Shown here piece by piece: positions 1-8,114 of a DNA stretch of 64,000 nt. The stretch is from positions 152,774 through 216,773 of the forward strand of contig NZ_JOEK01000020.1 in NCBI RefSeq assembly GCF_000719135.1, in the 5' to 3' direction. Below the pieces are notes generated by a model that was given only the letters and a program-made list of their open reading frames with translations, was not told where the DNA came from and made no database searches. The stretch's first letter is position 1, and each line of letters starts with the position of its first letter. This DNA is from Streptomyces avicenniae. GTDB lineage: Bacteria > Actinomycetota > Actinomycetes > Streptomycetales > Streptomycetaceae. Position numbers and translations under genes: made by a program.

Positions 1-71
1 GGGCGGAGACGCCAGTCGGAGAGGCTCTCGTGGGGACGGCGATGGTGGTCACCAGGCGCCACGACTCCTGA
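1..71 (+). CDS. possible 3' end of an unidentified gene (partial)
   Basis: A reading frame open from the window edge (frame beginning at base 3) ends at a TGA at 69-71 and would encode the last 22 residues of a protein whose body lies outside the window. The fragment is too short to assign to a family. A strong stem-loop 25 bases downstream is compatible with a gene ending here, but the open frame could be chance in such GC-rich DNA. Confidence 0.3.
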   Translation, partial: AETPVGEALVGTAMVVTRRHDS

Positions 72-96
72 CCGATTCAACGCCCGGCGGGTACTT

Positions 97-138
97 CCGT
101 TGCCCTGGTCATCCTGCGAGGGAGGGCCAGGGCAACGG
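97..138. terminator. stem-loop, probable bidirectional terminator
   Basis: A perfect 12-bp inverted repeat (CCGTTGCCCTGG / CCAGGGCAACGG) with an 18-base loop lies between the putative end of an incoming plus-strand gene and the end of the minus-strand CoA-binding gene. There is no U-tract, as is usual for actinobacterial terminators. I see nothing further between here and base 231. Confidence 0.55.
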
Positions 139-231
139 GTTGCCTGGGTGTGTCTGCGCGGAAGTTCGCGGACACCGACGGCGACAACCCGGACCGGCAG
201 GCGCGGCCCGGCCTCCTCGGCCGCCGCGGCG

Positions 232-648
232 TCAGGAGCGTGCGGGGAACTGCGGTATCTCGATCGCGGGGCAGCGGTTCATGACCATGTCGAGACCGGC
301 GGCGCGGGTGCGCTCGTAGGCCGCCTCGTCGATCACGTCGAGCTGGAACCAGACCGCCTTCGCCCCGATCGCCACCGCCTCGTCGGCCACCGCTCCGGCG
401 AGAGCGCCGTTCACGAACACATCGACGACGTCCACCGGGAACGGGATGTCGGCCAGCGAGGCGTAGCCCTGCTCGCCGTGCACCGTCTCCGCCTTCGGGT
501 GCACGGGGACGACGCGCTTGCCGAAGCGCCGCAGTACCGCCGCGACGCCGTAGGCCGCCCGGCTCGTGTTGCTGGACAGCCCCACGACGGCCCAGGTGTC
601 GCCCGACTCGGTCAGGATGCGCTGCGCGGTCTCTCGGTCGTCATACAT
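232..648 (-). CDS. CoA-binding domain protein (YccU-like)
   Basis: A 138-residue cytosolic protein of the small CoA_binding family, a stand-alone Rossmann fold like that of succinyl-CoA synthetase alpha subunits. The N-terminal part reads WAVVGLSSN followed by a helix and the strand RVVPVHPK, the typical nucleotide-binding beta-alpha-beta unit. The middle contains PFPVDVVDVFVN and the segment GAKAVWFQLDVID, both characteristic of this family. The substrate and exact role of these proteins are unknown; CoA or acyl-CoA binding is inferred from the fold. The ATG at 648 starts the conserved region and gives the normal family length. The gene is divergent from the YigZ gene. Confidence 0.85.
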   Translation of the reverse strand: MYDDRETAQRILTESGDTWAVVGLSSNTSRAAYGVAAVLRRFGKRVVPVHPKAETVHGEQGYASLADIPFPVDVVDVFVNGALAGAVADEAVAIGAKAVWFQLDVIDEAAYERTRAAGLDMVMNRCPAIEIPQFPARS

Positions 649-693
649 GCACCGTTCAACGAACGGCCCTGCGGCTCCATTCCCCCCGCCCCC

Positions 694-706
694 TAGGCTG
701 GCCCGA
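694..706 (+). promoter_or_regulatory. -10 element for a leaderless YigZ mRNA
   Basis: TAGGCT at 694-699 ends six bases before the ATG at 706, placing transcription start at or next to the A of the start codon. No Shine-Dalgarno sequence precedes this ATG, so leaderless translation fits. No convincing -35 was found. Confidence 0.4.
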
Positions 707-1332
707 TGCGTGACGCGTACGAGACGGTGGCGGGCCGCACGGTCCACGAGACGGAGGTGAACCGTTCGCGTTTCCTCTGCGCCCTCGCGCCGGTCGGGGA
801 CGAGGAGGCGGCCCAGGCGTTCATCGCCCAGGTCCGCGCCGAGCACCCCACCGCCAGCCACCACTGCTGGGCGTACGTCCTCGGCGCCGACGCGTCGGTC
901 CAGCGCGGCAGCGACGACGGCGAGCCGGGCGGCACGGCCGGGCTGCCGATGCTCCAGATGCTCATGCGCCGGGAGGTTCGATTCACCGTCGCGGTGGTCA
1001 CCCGGTACTTCGGCGGCACCAAGCTGGGTGCCGGTGGCCTGATCCGTGCCTACGGCGGCGCGGTGGGAGCTGCCCTCGACGTCGCGGGCACGGTCACCCG
1101 CCACCGGCTCCGGCTGGCCACCGTCACGGTGGGCCACGCGCGCGCCGGTCGCCTGGAGAACGACCTCCGGGCCACGGGACGTGCCGTACGGGAGGTGAGC
1201 TACGGCGAGGAGGTCACCTTCACGATCGGCCTGCCCGTCGCGGACGTGGAGGCGTTCCGCGTATGGCTTGCCGGAGCCACCGGCGGCAGCGCGCGGCTGG
1301 AGCTGGGCGGGGAGACGTACGCTCCCGGCTGA
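706..1332 (+). CDS. YigZ/IMPACT family protein
   Basis: A 208-residue protein of the UPF0029 (Impact) family. The signature is clear: DDGEPGGTAGLPML near residues 68-82 followed by VAVVTRYFGGTKLGAGGLIRAY, the conserved core of the N-terminal UPF0029 domain. The C-terminal part (about 140-205) has the small ferredoxin-like DUF1949 type fold. Family members are linked to translation regulation (eukaryotic IMPACT) or proposed nucleic-acid binding, but the bacterial function is not settled. The start at 706 has no ribosome site and is probably leaderless. Confidence 0.9.
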   Translation: MRDAYETVAGRTVHETEVNRSRFLCALAPVGDEEAAQAFIAQVRAEHPTASHHCWAYVLGADASVQRGSDDGEPGGTAGLPMLQMLMRREVRFTVAVVTRYFGGTKLGAGGLIRAYGGAVGAALDVAGTVTRHRLRLATVTVGHARAGRLENDLRATGRAVREVSYGEEVTFTIGLPVADVEAFRVWLAGATGGSARLELGGETYAPG

Positions 1333-1382
1333 CCGGGGCGACCCCGCCCCGGAGTGCGGGGGAATAGCCGTCGAGGGGGTAC

Positions 1383-1404
1383 TGTTCAGCTCGGTAGTTG
1401 AACA
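1383..1404. promoter_or_regulatory. inverted repeat TGTTCA-N10-TGAACA, candidate operator
   Basis: A perfect 6-bp inverted repeat (TGTTCA at 1383-1388, TGAACA at 1399-1404) sits 24 bases before the preferred start of the luciferase-like monooxygenase gene. Its position would overlap the promoter or transcription start, so a MarR/HxlR-like repressor is a reasonable guess. The binding protein is not identifiable from this window. Confidence 0.5.
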
Positions 1405-1428
1405 ATGAACCATCTGGAGGTGGGTGGC

Positions 1429-2535
1429 ATGCAGTTCGGAATCTTCACCGTCGGTGACGTCACGCCCGACCCGACGGACCACACGGTGCCGAGCGAGCAC
1501 GACCGCATCAAGGCGATGACGGCCATCGCCCTCAAGGCCGAGGAGGTCGGCCTCGACGTCTTCGCGACGGGCGAGCACCACAACCCGCCGTTCGTCCCCT
1601 CCTCGCCCACCACCATGCTCGGCTGGATCGCGGCCCGCACCGAGCGGCTGATCCTGTCCACCTCCACCACGCTGATCACCACGAACGACCCGGTGAAGAT
1701 CGCCGAGGACTTCGCGATGCTCCAACACCTCGCGGACGGGCGGGTCGATCTCATGATGGGGCGCGGCAACACCGGTCCCGTCTACCCCTGGTTCGGCCAG
1801 GACATCCGCCAGGGCATCCCGCTCGCCATCGAGAACTACGCGCTGCTCCACCTGCTGTGGCGTGAGGACGTGGTGGACTGGGAGGGGCAGTTCCGCACCC
1901 CGCTCCAAGGCTTCACCTCGACGCCGCGTCCGCTCGACGGCGTGCCGCCGTTCGTCTGGCACGGCTCCATCCGCAGCCCCGAGATCGCCGAGCAGGCCGC
2001 CTACTACGGTGACGGCTTCTTCGCCAACAACATCTTCTGGCCCAAGGAGCACTTCCAGCGCCTCATCGACCTCTACCGCCGCCGGTACGCGCACTACGGC
2101 CACGGCAGCGAGCAGCAGGCCATCGTCGGTCTCGGCGGGCAGGTCTTCATGCGGAAGAACTCCCAGGACGCCGTCCGGGAGTTCCGCCCCTACTTCGACA
2201 ACGCACCCGTCTACGGCCACGGCCCGTCCCTGGAGGACTTCACCGAGCAGACGCCACTCACCGTCGGCAGCCCGCAGGAGGTCATCGAGAAGACGCTCGC
2301 CTTCCGTGAGACGTTCGGGGACTACCAGCGGCAGCTGTTCCTCGTGGATCACGCGGGTCTGCCGCTGAAGACGGTGCTGGAGCAGCTGGACATCCTCGGC
2401 GAGGAGGTCGTCCCGGTGCTCCGGGAGGAGTTCGCCAAGGGGCGGCCCGCCGACGTGCCCGACGCGCCCACCCACGCCTCGCTGCTCACGGCCGCCCGCC
2501 GACAGGAGCAAGCGGCGGCCGACCCCGTCCACTGA
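1429..2535 (+). CDS. LLM-class flavin-dependent oxidoreductase (CE1758-like)
   Basis: A 368-residue bacterial luciferase-like monooxygenase with the TIM-barrel fold of PF00296. It begins MQFGIFTVGDV, has the flavin-region motif FATGEHHNPPF, the segment SPTTMLGWIAARTERLILST, and the typical DLMMGRGNTGPVYPWFG loop. It probably uses reduced FMN and oxygen to oxidise an unknown substrate. The ATG at 1429 is preferred to an upstream in-frame ATG at 1405 because CTGGAGG lies eight bases before it and homologous proteins start at this point. The next gene encodes a matching FMN reductase 83 bases downstream, the standard CE1758/CE1759 arrangement of actinobacteria. Confidence 0.9.
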   Translation: MQFGIFTVGDVTPDPTDHTVPSEHDRIKAMTAIALKAEEVGLDVFATGEHHNPPFVPSSPTTMLGWIAARTERLILSTSTTLITTNDPVKIAEDFAMLQHLADGRVDLMMGRGNTGPVYPWFGQDIRQGIPLAIENYALLHLLWREDVVDWEGQFRTPLQGFTSTPRPLDGVPPFVWHGSIRSPEIAEQAAYYGDGFFANNIFWPKEHFQRLIDLYRRRYAHYGHGSEQQAIVGLGGQVFMRKNSQDAVREFRPYFDNAPVYGHGPSLEDFTEQTPLTVGSPQEVIEKTLAFRETFGDYQRQLFLVDHAGLPLKTVLEQLDILGEEVVPVLREEFAKGRPADVPDAPTHASLLTAARRQEQAAADPVH

Positions 2536-2618
2536 CCCGCCCGGCCCGCGGCGACAGGACACCACGAGCAGCGACCGACAGCAGATCACCGAGAGCACAG
2601 GAGAGAGGAAGGGAACCC

Positions 2619-3290
2619 ATGTCCACGTCGATGCCCGCCCCGCGGATCGTGGTGGTGTCGGCGGGCCTGAGCCAGCCGTCGTCCACGCGCCTGCTGGCCG
2701 ACCGGCTCGTCGAGGCCGTGCGGCGTGAACTGGCGCGCGAGGGCCGGGAGCCGCAGGTGCAGGTCGTCGAACTCCGTGAACTGGCCACCGACATCGCCGG
2801 TCACCTGGTGACGGGCTTCCCGGCGCCCGTTCTGCGCCAGGTCATCGGCGACGTCACGGGAGCCGACGCGGTGATCGCGGTGACGCCCGTGTTCGCCGCG
2901 TCGTACAGCGGCCTGTTCAAGTCGTTCTTCGACCTGATCGAGCCCGACGCGCTCGCGGGCAAGCCGGTCCTGATGGGTGCCACCGGCGGCACGGCCCGCC
3001 ACTCGCTGGTGCTCGACCACGCCATGCGGCCGTTGTTCTCGTACCTGCACGCGACCGCCGTGCCCACCGCCGTCTATGCCGCGTCGGAGGACTGGGGAGG
3101 CACGGGCGATCCGCGGACCGAAACCCTTCCGAGGCGTGTGGACCGGGCGGCCCGCGAGCTGGCCGCCCTCCTCCCCGGCGAGCGTGTCTCCCCGGCGCCG
3201 GAACACGGCGCGGGGGAATCGGCCGATGCCGAGGAGGAACCGGAGGTCGTGCCCTTCGCGCAGCAACTGGCGGCCCTTCGTCCCCGGTGA
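2619..3290 (+). CDS. NAD(P)H-dependent FMN reductase (CE1759-like)
   Basis: A 223-residue flavodoxin-fold reductase of the FMN_red family (PF03358). The N-terminal RIVVVSAGLSQPSSTRLLADRL is the phosphate-binding loop; DAVIAVTPVFAASYSGLFKSFFD and KPVLMGATGG are the standard later strands of the fold. It probably supplies reduced FMN to the monooxygenase encoded just upstream. A purine-rich AGGAGAGAGGAAGGGA stretch just ahead of the ATG gives a strong ribosome site. The last 40 residues are acidic and low in complexity and lie beyond the catalytic fold. Confidence 0.9.
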   Translation: MSTSMPAPRIVVVSAGLSQPSSTRLLADRLVEAVRRELAREGREPQVQVVELRELATDIAGHLVTGFPAPVLRQVIGDVTGADAVIAVTPVFAASYSGLFKSFFDLIEPDALAGKPVLMGATGGTARHSLVLDHAMRPLFSYLHATAVPTAVYAASEDWGGTGDPRTETLPRRVDRAARELAALLPGERVSPAPEHGAGESADAEEEPEVVPFAQQLAALRPR

Positions 3291-3309
3291 CACAGGCGTC
3301 CAGGGGGCC

Positions 3310-3339
3310 CGCCCGCCGCTCGACGACGAGCGGCGGGCG
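3310..3339. terminator. bidirectional terminator hairpin
   Basis: A perfect 13-bp stem (arms 3310-3322 and 3327-3339, loop ACGA) lies between the convergent FMN reductase and CPBP protease genes. Confidence 0.75.
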
Positions 3340-3346
3340 ACGCGCT

Positions 3347-4237
3347 TCATCGGGTTGGGGCCTCGCCGCTGGGCTGCTGGAAGCTCCGGCGGAGCAGCAG
3401 CCACGCGCACAGCCCGGCCATCGGGACGGCGGGCAACCAGGTGAGGGTCTCGGCGCCGAGCCCGGCGCCGCCGTCCTCGTCGCCCAGCAGGACACCGAGC
3501 AGCAGGGACAGGACCATGTTGTTCCCCGCGTGCGCCAGCGCGGCTGTCCAGATGCTGCCACTGCGCAGGTAGAGCCAGGCCAGCAGCATCTCCTGGAGGA
3601 GGAAGGAACCGGTCCACAGGAGAAGACCCGCCGCGACGTTCCCGAACTCGACGTACCCGACGAATGCCAGCGGGTAATGCCACACCGCCCATATCAGCCC
3701 GGTCAACAGCACCGATCGGAGAGGACGGCCGCCGCCTATTCGTGGACGCAGGTAGCTTGTCCAGCCGAACTCCTCACCCCAGTAGACCGGTGCCAGCAGT
3801 GGCATGACGCTCACCAGCAGCAGGACGGCCAGCCACCACGGAACACCGGGTATGGCCGCCCGCAGCGGCTCCAGATCCCCGTCCCAGAGCCCGAGCAGTA
3901 CGGCGACTCCTGCGGCACCCGCCGTGATGGCGAGCGGCCCCAGCCATGCACCGATGTAGTAGGGCCATGCCGCGCGCAGCCGCAGCCTGAGGCCCGCGTC
4001 CGCGAAGCCCTCCCGGGTCACCCAACGACGGGCCACGACGGCCCCGATCGCGGGCATGAACGCGAACGGTATCTGCACCAGCGGATTGACGAGCGACTGT
4101 CCCATGGCGTGCGCGCCAAGTACCCAGAGCCACGCGCCGCCGAAAGAGATGGCGAAGAACGCCGTGAGCCCCCTGCGCCTCGTGCTTCCGCACGGGACGG
4201 CCCGCTCCGGGCTGGTCTGAATCAACTCGGCGGTCAT
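3347..4237 (-). CDS. CPBP family intramembrane metalloprotease
   Basis: A 296-residue polytopic membrane protein of the CPBP (Abi, Rce1-like) family with about eight hydrophobic segments. The catalytic diglutamate is in EEFGWTSYLRPR, the second conserved motif is LIWAVWHYPL and the third is LAHAGNNMV. The residue after EEFGW is Thr where the textbook EExxxR motif has Arg, a substitution found in many actinobacterial members. It overlaps the ABC permease gene by ATGA (4234-4237), so it is the last gene of an ATPase-permease-protease operon. A role in bacteriocin self-protection or membrane-protein processing is possible but not shown. Confidence 0.85.
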   Translation of the reverse strand: MTAELIQTSPERAVPCGSTRRRGLTAFFAISFGGAWLWVLGAHAMGQSLVNPLVQIPFAFMPAIGAVVARRWVTREGFADAGLRLRLRAAWPYYIGAWLGPLAITAGAAGVAVLLGLWDGDLEPLRAAIPGVPWWLAVLLLVSVMPLLAPVYWGEEFGWTSYLRPRIGGGRPLRSVLLTGLIWAVWHYPLAFVGYVEFGNVAAGLLLWTGSFLLQEMLLAWLYLRSGSIWTAALAHAGNNMVLSLLLGVLLGDEDGGAGLGAETLTWLPAVPMAGLCAWLLLRRSFQQPSGEAPTR

Positions 4238-5832
4238 CGGCCCATCGCCTTTCCGGAGTCGGCGCGCTGCCGCGCGGCGCCGATGGTGAGGACGGTGGCG
4301 AGCAGCAGCAGGGCGGTCCCCGCGAAGACCGCCGGATGGGGCCCGGCGAGCTGCCCACCGTCGCGTACCGTGCCCATGAAGTCGAGCAGCGGGAGACCGT
4401 TGACCGTCACGTACCAGATCGGCAGGTACACGGCCTGGAAGGTGCGGTGTGTACGGCTGAGTGCGCCCAGCGCCAGTGCGAGCGACGGGATGAACAGCAC
4501 TCCTCCTGCCCAGGCACTGGCACCGGCGAAATCACCCGCCACCAGGACCCGCAGGAGCGGAGCCAGGCCGGTCACCGCCGTGACGGCGACTCCGGCGCCC
4601 CACTCGGCGAGCGTGCGCCGTGCCGGGGACGGACACGCGTCGAGCAGCACGGCCACCCCCGCCTCGTGGTGCTGAGAGCCCAGCCGTGACCAGACGAGCA
4701 GGGGCCAGAGCCAGGCGAGCGGCAGGACGAACCGTGTGACGGCGTCCAGGGGGACGAACAGCGCGGTCAGCGAGAGGAGCGCGGCGCCGATCCACCACCA
4801 CGCGGGGCCATGGACGAGCACCCGGAGTTCACCGGTGAACAGCCGTGGCAGAGGACGGCCATAGGACACGGGTGTACGAGGTGGCCCGGCGACGGCGGGT
4901 GGTGTCCAGACGGCCTCGGGGACGTCGGCGGATCCAGGGGCTCCTTCCGCGTGCGACGGTGCGGAGGTCCGAGCCGCGCGGGTCGGGTCGAACCGGTGGA
5001 ACCACAGCGCGGGCAGAAGCGCGACCGGTATCGCGAGCAGCAGCACGGCGAACCGCCCTGCCAGGAAACCCGCGTCCGGCGTGAAACCGTTCCAGACGAA
5101 CGTCCTCAGCGGCTCCTCCACGTAGGTCAGCCCGAGGCTGAACTCCCCACCGGACAGCGACACTCCCTGCTCCGCCAAGTCCTCGCTCATGGAGGCCACG
5201 ACGTCGTGCACCCCGATCCCGCCCAGGGGCGCGGTGGCGCTCTGACCGCCGAGGACGAGTGTGAGCCAGACGAAGAACCAGACGGCGTTGCCCAGTCCCG
5301 TGCGCAGAAGGGGAGTCGTCTCGAACAGGACGGCAGCCCCGGCGGTCAGGACCACCATCGGGAGCGTCAGGACGGCGAACGGGAGGAGCAGCGGCACGGG
5401 CGCCGGTGTCCCGTCTTCTCCGCGCGCCAGCTGCATGACGACCGCGGTCCCCGCCAGGACGACCGTCATGGAGCCGAGCACCAGGACGTTGCTCAGGAAC
5501 TTCGCGGCCAGATAGCGCCAGGTCCGCAGCGGTGTCGCCGCCAGCAGGCGGCCGACTCCGGACGACTCGTCCCGGGCGATACCGCTGCGCGTCACGTAGA
5601 ACCCGGCGAACGTCAGCCACAGTGTCCCGGCCAGTGCCGTCGCCATCCCCGTGTAGGCGCTGTTGTAGAGGCCGCGGTAGTCACCGAGCTGCATGATCAC
5701 CCAGCGGCTGCTCGCCGAAGGTACGGCGAGATACCCCAGCGCGACGGCTCCGGCGAGAGTCACCGCGTACGCGGGCCGCCGGGCGCGGTCGAGGAAGTCT
5801 GCGACGGCCAGCCTGCCCAGTGCCCCGTTCAC
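4234..5832 (-). CDS. ABC transporter permease (ABC-2 type)
   Basis: A 532-residue membrane protein with about twelve predicted transmembrane segments arranged in two halves of six, each following the pattern of ABC-2 family permeases. The loop after the second helix (SGIARDESSGVGRLLAATPL) matches the conserved cytoplasmic coupling region seen in related exporters. Its start overlaps the ATPase stop by ATGA (5829-5832) and its stop overlaps the CPBP gene start, so translation is coupled. With the ATPase it should form an exporter; the substrate is unknown. The divergent two-component system suggests induction by an envelope or antibiotic signal. Confidence 0.85.
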   Translation of the reverse strand: MNGALGRLAVADFLDRARRPAYAVTLAGAVALGYLAVPSASSRWVIMQLGDYRGLYNSAYTGMATALAGTLWLTFAGFYVTRSGIARDESSGVGRLLAATPLRTWRYLAAKFLSNVLVLGSMTVVLAGTAVVMQLARGEDGTPAPVPLLLPFAVLTLPMVVLTAGAAVLFETTPLLRTGLGNAVWFFVWLTLVLGGQSATAPLGGIGVHDVVASMSEDLAEQGVSLSGGEFSLGLTYVEEPLRTFVWNGFTPDAGFLAGRFAVLLLAIPVALLPALWFHRFDPTRAARTSAPSHAEGAPGSADVPEAVWTPPAVAGPPRTPVSYGRPLPRLFTGELRVLVHGPAWWWIGAALLSLTALFVPLDAVTRFVLPLAWLWPLLVWSRLGSQHHEAGVAVLLDACPSPARRTLAEWGAGVAVTAVTGLAPLLRVLVAGDFAGASAWAGGVLFIPSLALALGALSRTHRTFQAVYLPIWYVTVNGLPLLDFMGTVRDGGQLAGPHPAVFAGTALLLLATVLTIGAARQRADSGKAMGR

Positions 5833-6737
5833 GGCCGCCCCCGCGCTGCCATCGAGGACAGCGGCTCCGGCCCACCCGAGGACCGCACGACCGCGAGGTA
5901 GACGTCCTCCAGGCCGGGAACCACCTGCTCGGCGTCGGCGGACGGTACCGCGTCGGCGAGTACGCGCAACCGCACGCCCGCGTCCGTGCGGACCATCCGG
6001 CTCACCACGTACCGTGCCTGCACCGCCGGGACATGTTCCGGCGCGACCACCACTTCCCAGACCCGACCGGCCACCACGGCCGACAGTTCGTCCGGCGACC
6101 CGCGCAGCACCGATCTGCCGCCGACCATGAGCACGATGTCCGAGGCCACCGATTCGACGTCGGACACGATGTGCGTGGAGAGCATGACCGTCCGGTCCGC
6201 CGCCAGGTCGCCGAGCAGATTGCGGAACCGGACCCGCTCCTCCGGGTCGAGCCCGGCGGTCGGCTCGTCCACGATCAGCACCTGGGGATCACCCAGCAGA
6301 CTCTGCGCGATACCGACTCTGCGCAGCATTCCGCCGGAATAGGAGCCGAGAGGCCGCCTGGCGGCCCCGGTGAGATTGACCGTCTCCAGGAGTTCGGTGA
6401 TCCGCGCCCGCGCCGAACGGGCGGAGATTCCTTTCGCGGCGGCCAGATAGGAGAGAAATTCCAGGGCGGTGAGATGGGGATGTACGCCGAAATCCTGCGG
6501 GAGATATCCCAGTGCGCGGCGCAGCGGCTGCGGGTGTGCCACGGCGTCCTGCCCTTCGAACAACAGGGAACCCGAGCTCGGCCGCGTGACCGTGGCGCAC
6601 ATGCGCATCAGTGAGGACTTTCCCGCGCCGTTGGGGCCGAGCAGTCCGAGCAGCCCCGGCCCCAGGCGCAGTGTCATTCCGGAAACGGCGTTCCTGCCGC
6701 CCCGGTAGACCTTTCCGACATCGATCAATTCGAGCAT
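5829..6737 (-). CDS. ABC transporter ATP-binding protein
   Basis: A 302-residue ABC ATPase. Walker A is GPNGAGKSS, the Q-loop region is YLPQDFG, the signature is YSGGMLRRVGIAQSL, Walker B is QVLIVDEPTAGLDPEE, and the H-loop is in STHIVSDVE. The C-terminal 70 residues form the variable domain common in drug or peptide exporters. The ATG at 6737 (start MLELIDVGKVYRGG) fits the family length; the open frame continues upstream but into the regulatory region. It is first in the operon with the permease and the CPBP protease, and its promoter faces the two-component system. Confidence 0.9.
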   Translation of the reverse strand: MLELIDVGKVYRGGRNAVSGMTLRLGPGLLGLLGPNGAGKSSLMRMCATVTRPSSGSLLFEGQDAVAHPQPLRRALGYLPQDFGVHPHLTALEFLSYLAAAKGISARSARARITELLETVNLTGAARRPLGSYSGGMLRRVGIAQSLLGDPQVLIVDEPTAGLDPEERVRFRNLLGDLAADRTVMLSTHIVSDVESVASDIVLMVGGRSVLRGSPDELSAVVAGRVWEVVVAPEHVPAVQARYVVSRMVRTDAGVRLRVLADAVPSADAEQVVPGLEDVYLAVVRSSGGPEPLSSMAARGRP

Positions 6738-6793
6738 GCCGGTAACTCTCGCCGACCGGCCGTCGCCCGCGCATCGCGGTCGCGAGGGAATTC

Positions 6794-6815
6794 TTCTCCC
6801 CCGACCGGGGGAGAA
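6794..6815. promoter_or_regulatory. inverted-repeat operator 1 between ABC operon and two-component genes
   Basis: Perfect 10-bp arms (TTCTCCCCCG / CGGGGGAGAA) separated by AC. Located 57 bases before the ABC ATPase start and 58 bases before the preferred histidine-kinase start, so it is symmetric between the divergent units. It is probably bound by the LuxR-type response regulator encoded next to it. Confidence 0.65.
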
Positions 6816-6822
6816 GCTAATG

Positions 6823-6836
6823 CCCCCGTGCGGGGG
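6823..6836. promoter_or_regulatory. inverted-repeat operator 2
   Basis: CCCCCG-TG-CGGGGG, with the same core as operator 1 and about 25 bases (2.4 helical turns) from it centre to centre. It lies directly upstream of the putative -10 of the kinase gene, as expected for an activator or autoregulatory site. Confidence 0.6.
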
Positions 6837-6859
6837 AGGGCATTGCCATGGGCCACTGC

Positions 6860-6873
6860 CATACTGGTTCTCA
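6860..6873 (+). promoter_or_regulatory. -10 element for leaderless kinase mRNA
   Basis: CATACT at 6860-6865 lies seven bases before the ATG at 6873, so the transcript would start at the start codon. The two inverted repeats sit just upstream, in the -35 and activator region. Confidence 0.4.
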
Positions 6874-8114
6874 TGTGGACCTTGATCAGCCCGACGTACC
6901 GGGCCGACACCTACCGGGGGTGGACCCTCGCCATGGCCGGTGTGATGGTCAGCCTTCCGGCGGTCGCTGTCGCGCTCGCCGTGGGACTGGTGTCCGGCGG
7001 GTGGCCACCGGCGGTCCGCTGGGGGGGACTTTTCGTCGCCCTCGCGGGGACGACCGCCGTCGCGGGAGCGCTCCCCGCCGTACGCCGCTGGAACATCCGG
7101 CTGGCCAACCGCGCTCTGCGTACCCGCCTGCCCGCTCCCCTCCCCGTGCCCGGACGCGCCTGGCCGGTCCGTGCGCGGACGGTCGCCTGGCTCACCCTCC
7201 ATCAGGCGACGGGCTGGCTGCTGCTGACCACCACCGTCCTGTGCGTGACGACCGCCGTCGCCCTCGGCGGCGTCTGGATCGGCGGCGGCGACGACATCAC
7301 GTTCTTCACCCTCCCCGTGCACATAGCCGCAGGCCCCGCCGGAGCCTGGACAGTACCTGTCTCCGCCGCCGCCCTCCTGTCCGGCGCCCTGCTCAGCGCA
7401 CTCGCCACCGCGCTGCTGCGCGCCACGGCCCCCGTGCTCCTGGGGCACGGTCCGGACGAGCGGTTCACCGCCCTGGAGACCCAGGTGCGTGAACTGGAGC
7501 AGCGCAACCGCCTCGCCCGCGAACTCCACGACTCCGTCGGCCACACGCTCACCGCCTCCACCGTCCAGGCGGCGGTGGCGGGCGAACTGATGGAGACCGA
7601 TCCCGCAGCCGCCCGCCGGGCGCTCGCGGCCATCGAGGAGTCCTGCCGCAGCGCACTCGACGACCTCGACCACGTCCTCGGCGTGCTGCGCGAGGGCCGC
7701 GCGGCCACCACCCCCGAGCACACATTGGCCGACCTCGCACCGCTCCTCGAACGCCTCCGACACACGGGCACGGACATCGATGTCCGGACGGGCGGCGATC
7801 TGACACACCTACCGGCGACGGTCTCCCGCGAGGCGTACCGCATCGTGCAGGAAGGCATGACCAACGCCCTGCGCCACGCCCCCCGGGCCCCCGTGACGCT
7901 GCGGCTCACGGCAGGATCGGACTGGCTCGCCATCGACATGGCCAACGCCCTGCCCGATCACCGTCCGCCCCGGTCACCGGCGCGGCACGGCGGACGCGGA
8001 CTGGTGGGCCTGGACGAGCGGGTCCGGCTGCTCCGTGGCGAGTTCACCGCCGGACCCGGCGGTGAAGGCGGCTGGCATCTCTCCGCACGGATCCCCCTGC
8101 GGGCCGCCCCATGA
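6873..8114 (+). CDS. sensor histidine kinase (NarL/LuxR-partner type)
   Basis: A 413-residue membrane sensor kinase. The N-terminal half has four hydrophobic segments with short loops. A coiled region then leads to the HisKA_3 dimerisation motif LARELHDSVGHTLTAS, with the phospho-accepting His at about residue 219. The C-terminal HATPase domain has EGMTNALRHA (N box) and GGRGLVGLDERVRLLRG (G box). A GTG at 6828 would give 15 more residues, but that start falls inside operator 2, so the ATG at 6873 is preferred, probably leaderless. It overlaps its response regulator by ATGA and is divergent from the ABC exporter it probably controls. Confidence 0.85.
   Translation: MWTLISPTYRADTYRGWTLAMAGVMVSLPAVAVALAVGLVSGGWPPAVRWGGLFVALAGTTAVAGALPAVRRWNIRLANRALRTRLPAPLPVPGRAWPVRARTVAWLTLHQATGWLLLTTTVLCVTTAVALGGVWIGGGDDITFFTLPVHIAAGPAGAWTVPVSAAALLSGALLSALATALLRATAPVLLGHGPDERFTALETQVRELEQRNRLARELHDSVGHTLTASTVQAAVAGELMETDPAAARRALAAIEESCRSALDDLDHVLGVLREGRAATTPEHTLADLAPLLERLRHTGTDIDVRTGGDLTHLPATVSREAYRIVQEGMTNALRHAPRAPVTLRLTAGSDWLAIDMANALPDHRPPRSPARHGGRGLVGLDERVRLLRGEFTAGPGGEGGWHLSARIPLRAAP

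Noticed and set aside
232..2598. A very long minus-strand open frame (about 788 codons) across the YigZ and monooxygenase genes
   Set aside because: It is antisense to two well-supported genes and low in recognisable motifs until the last 138 codons, which are the CoA-binding gene. Long antisense frames are normal in DNA of this GC content.
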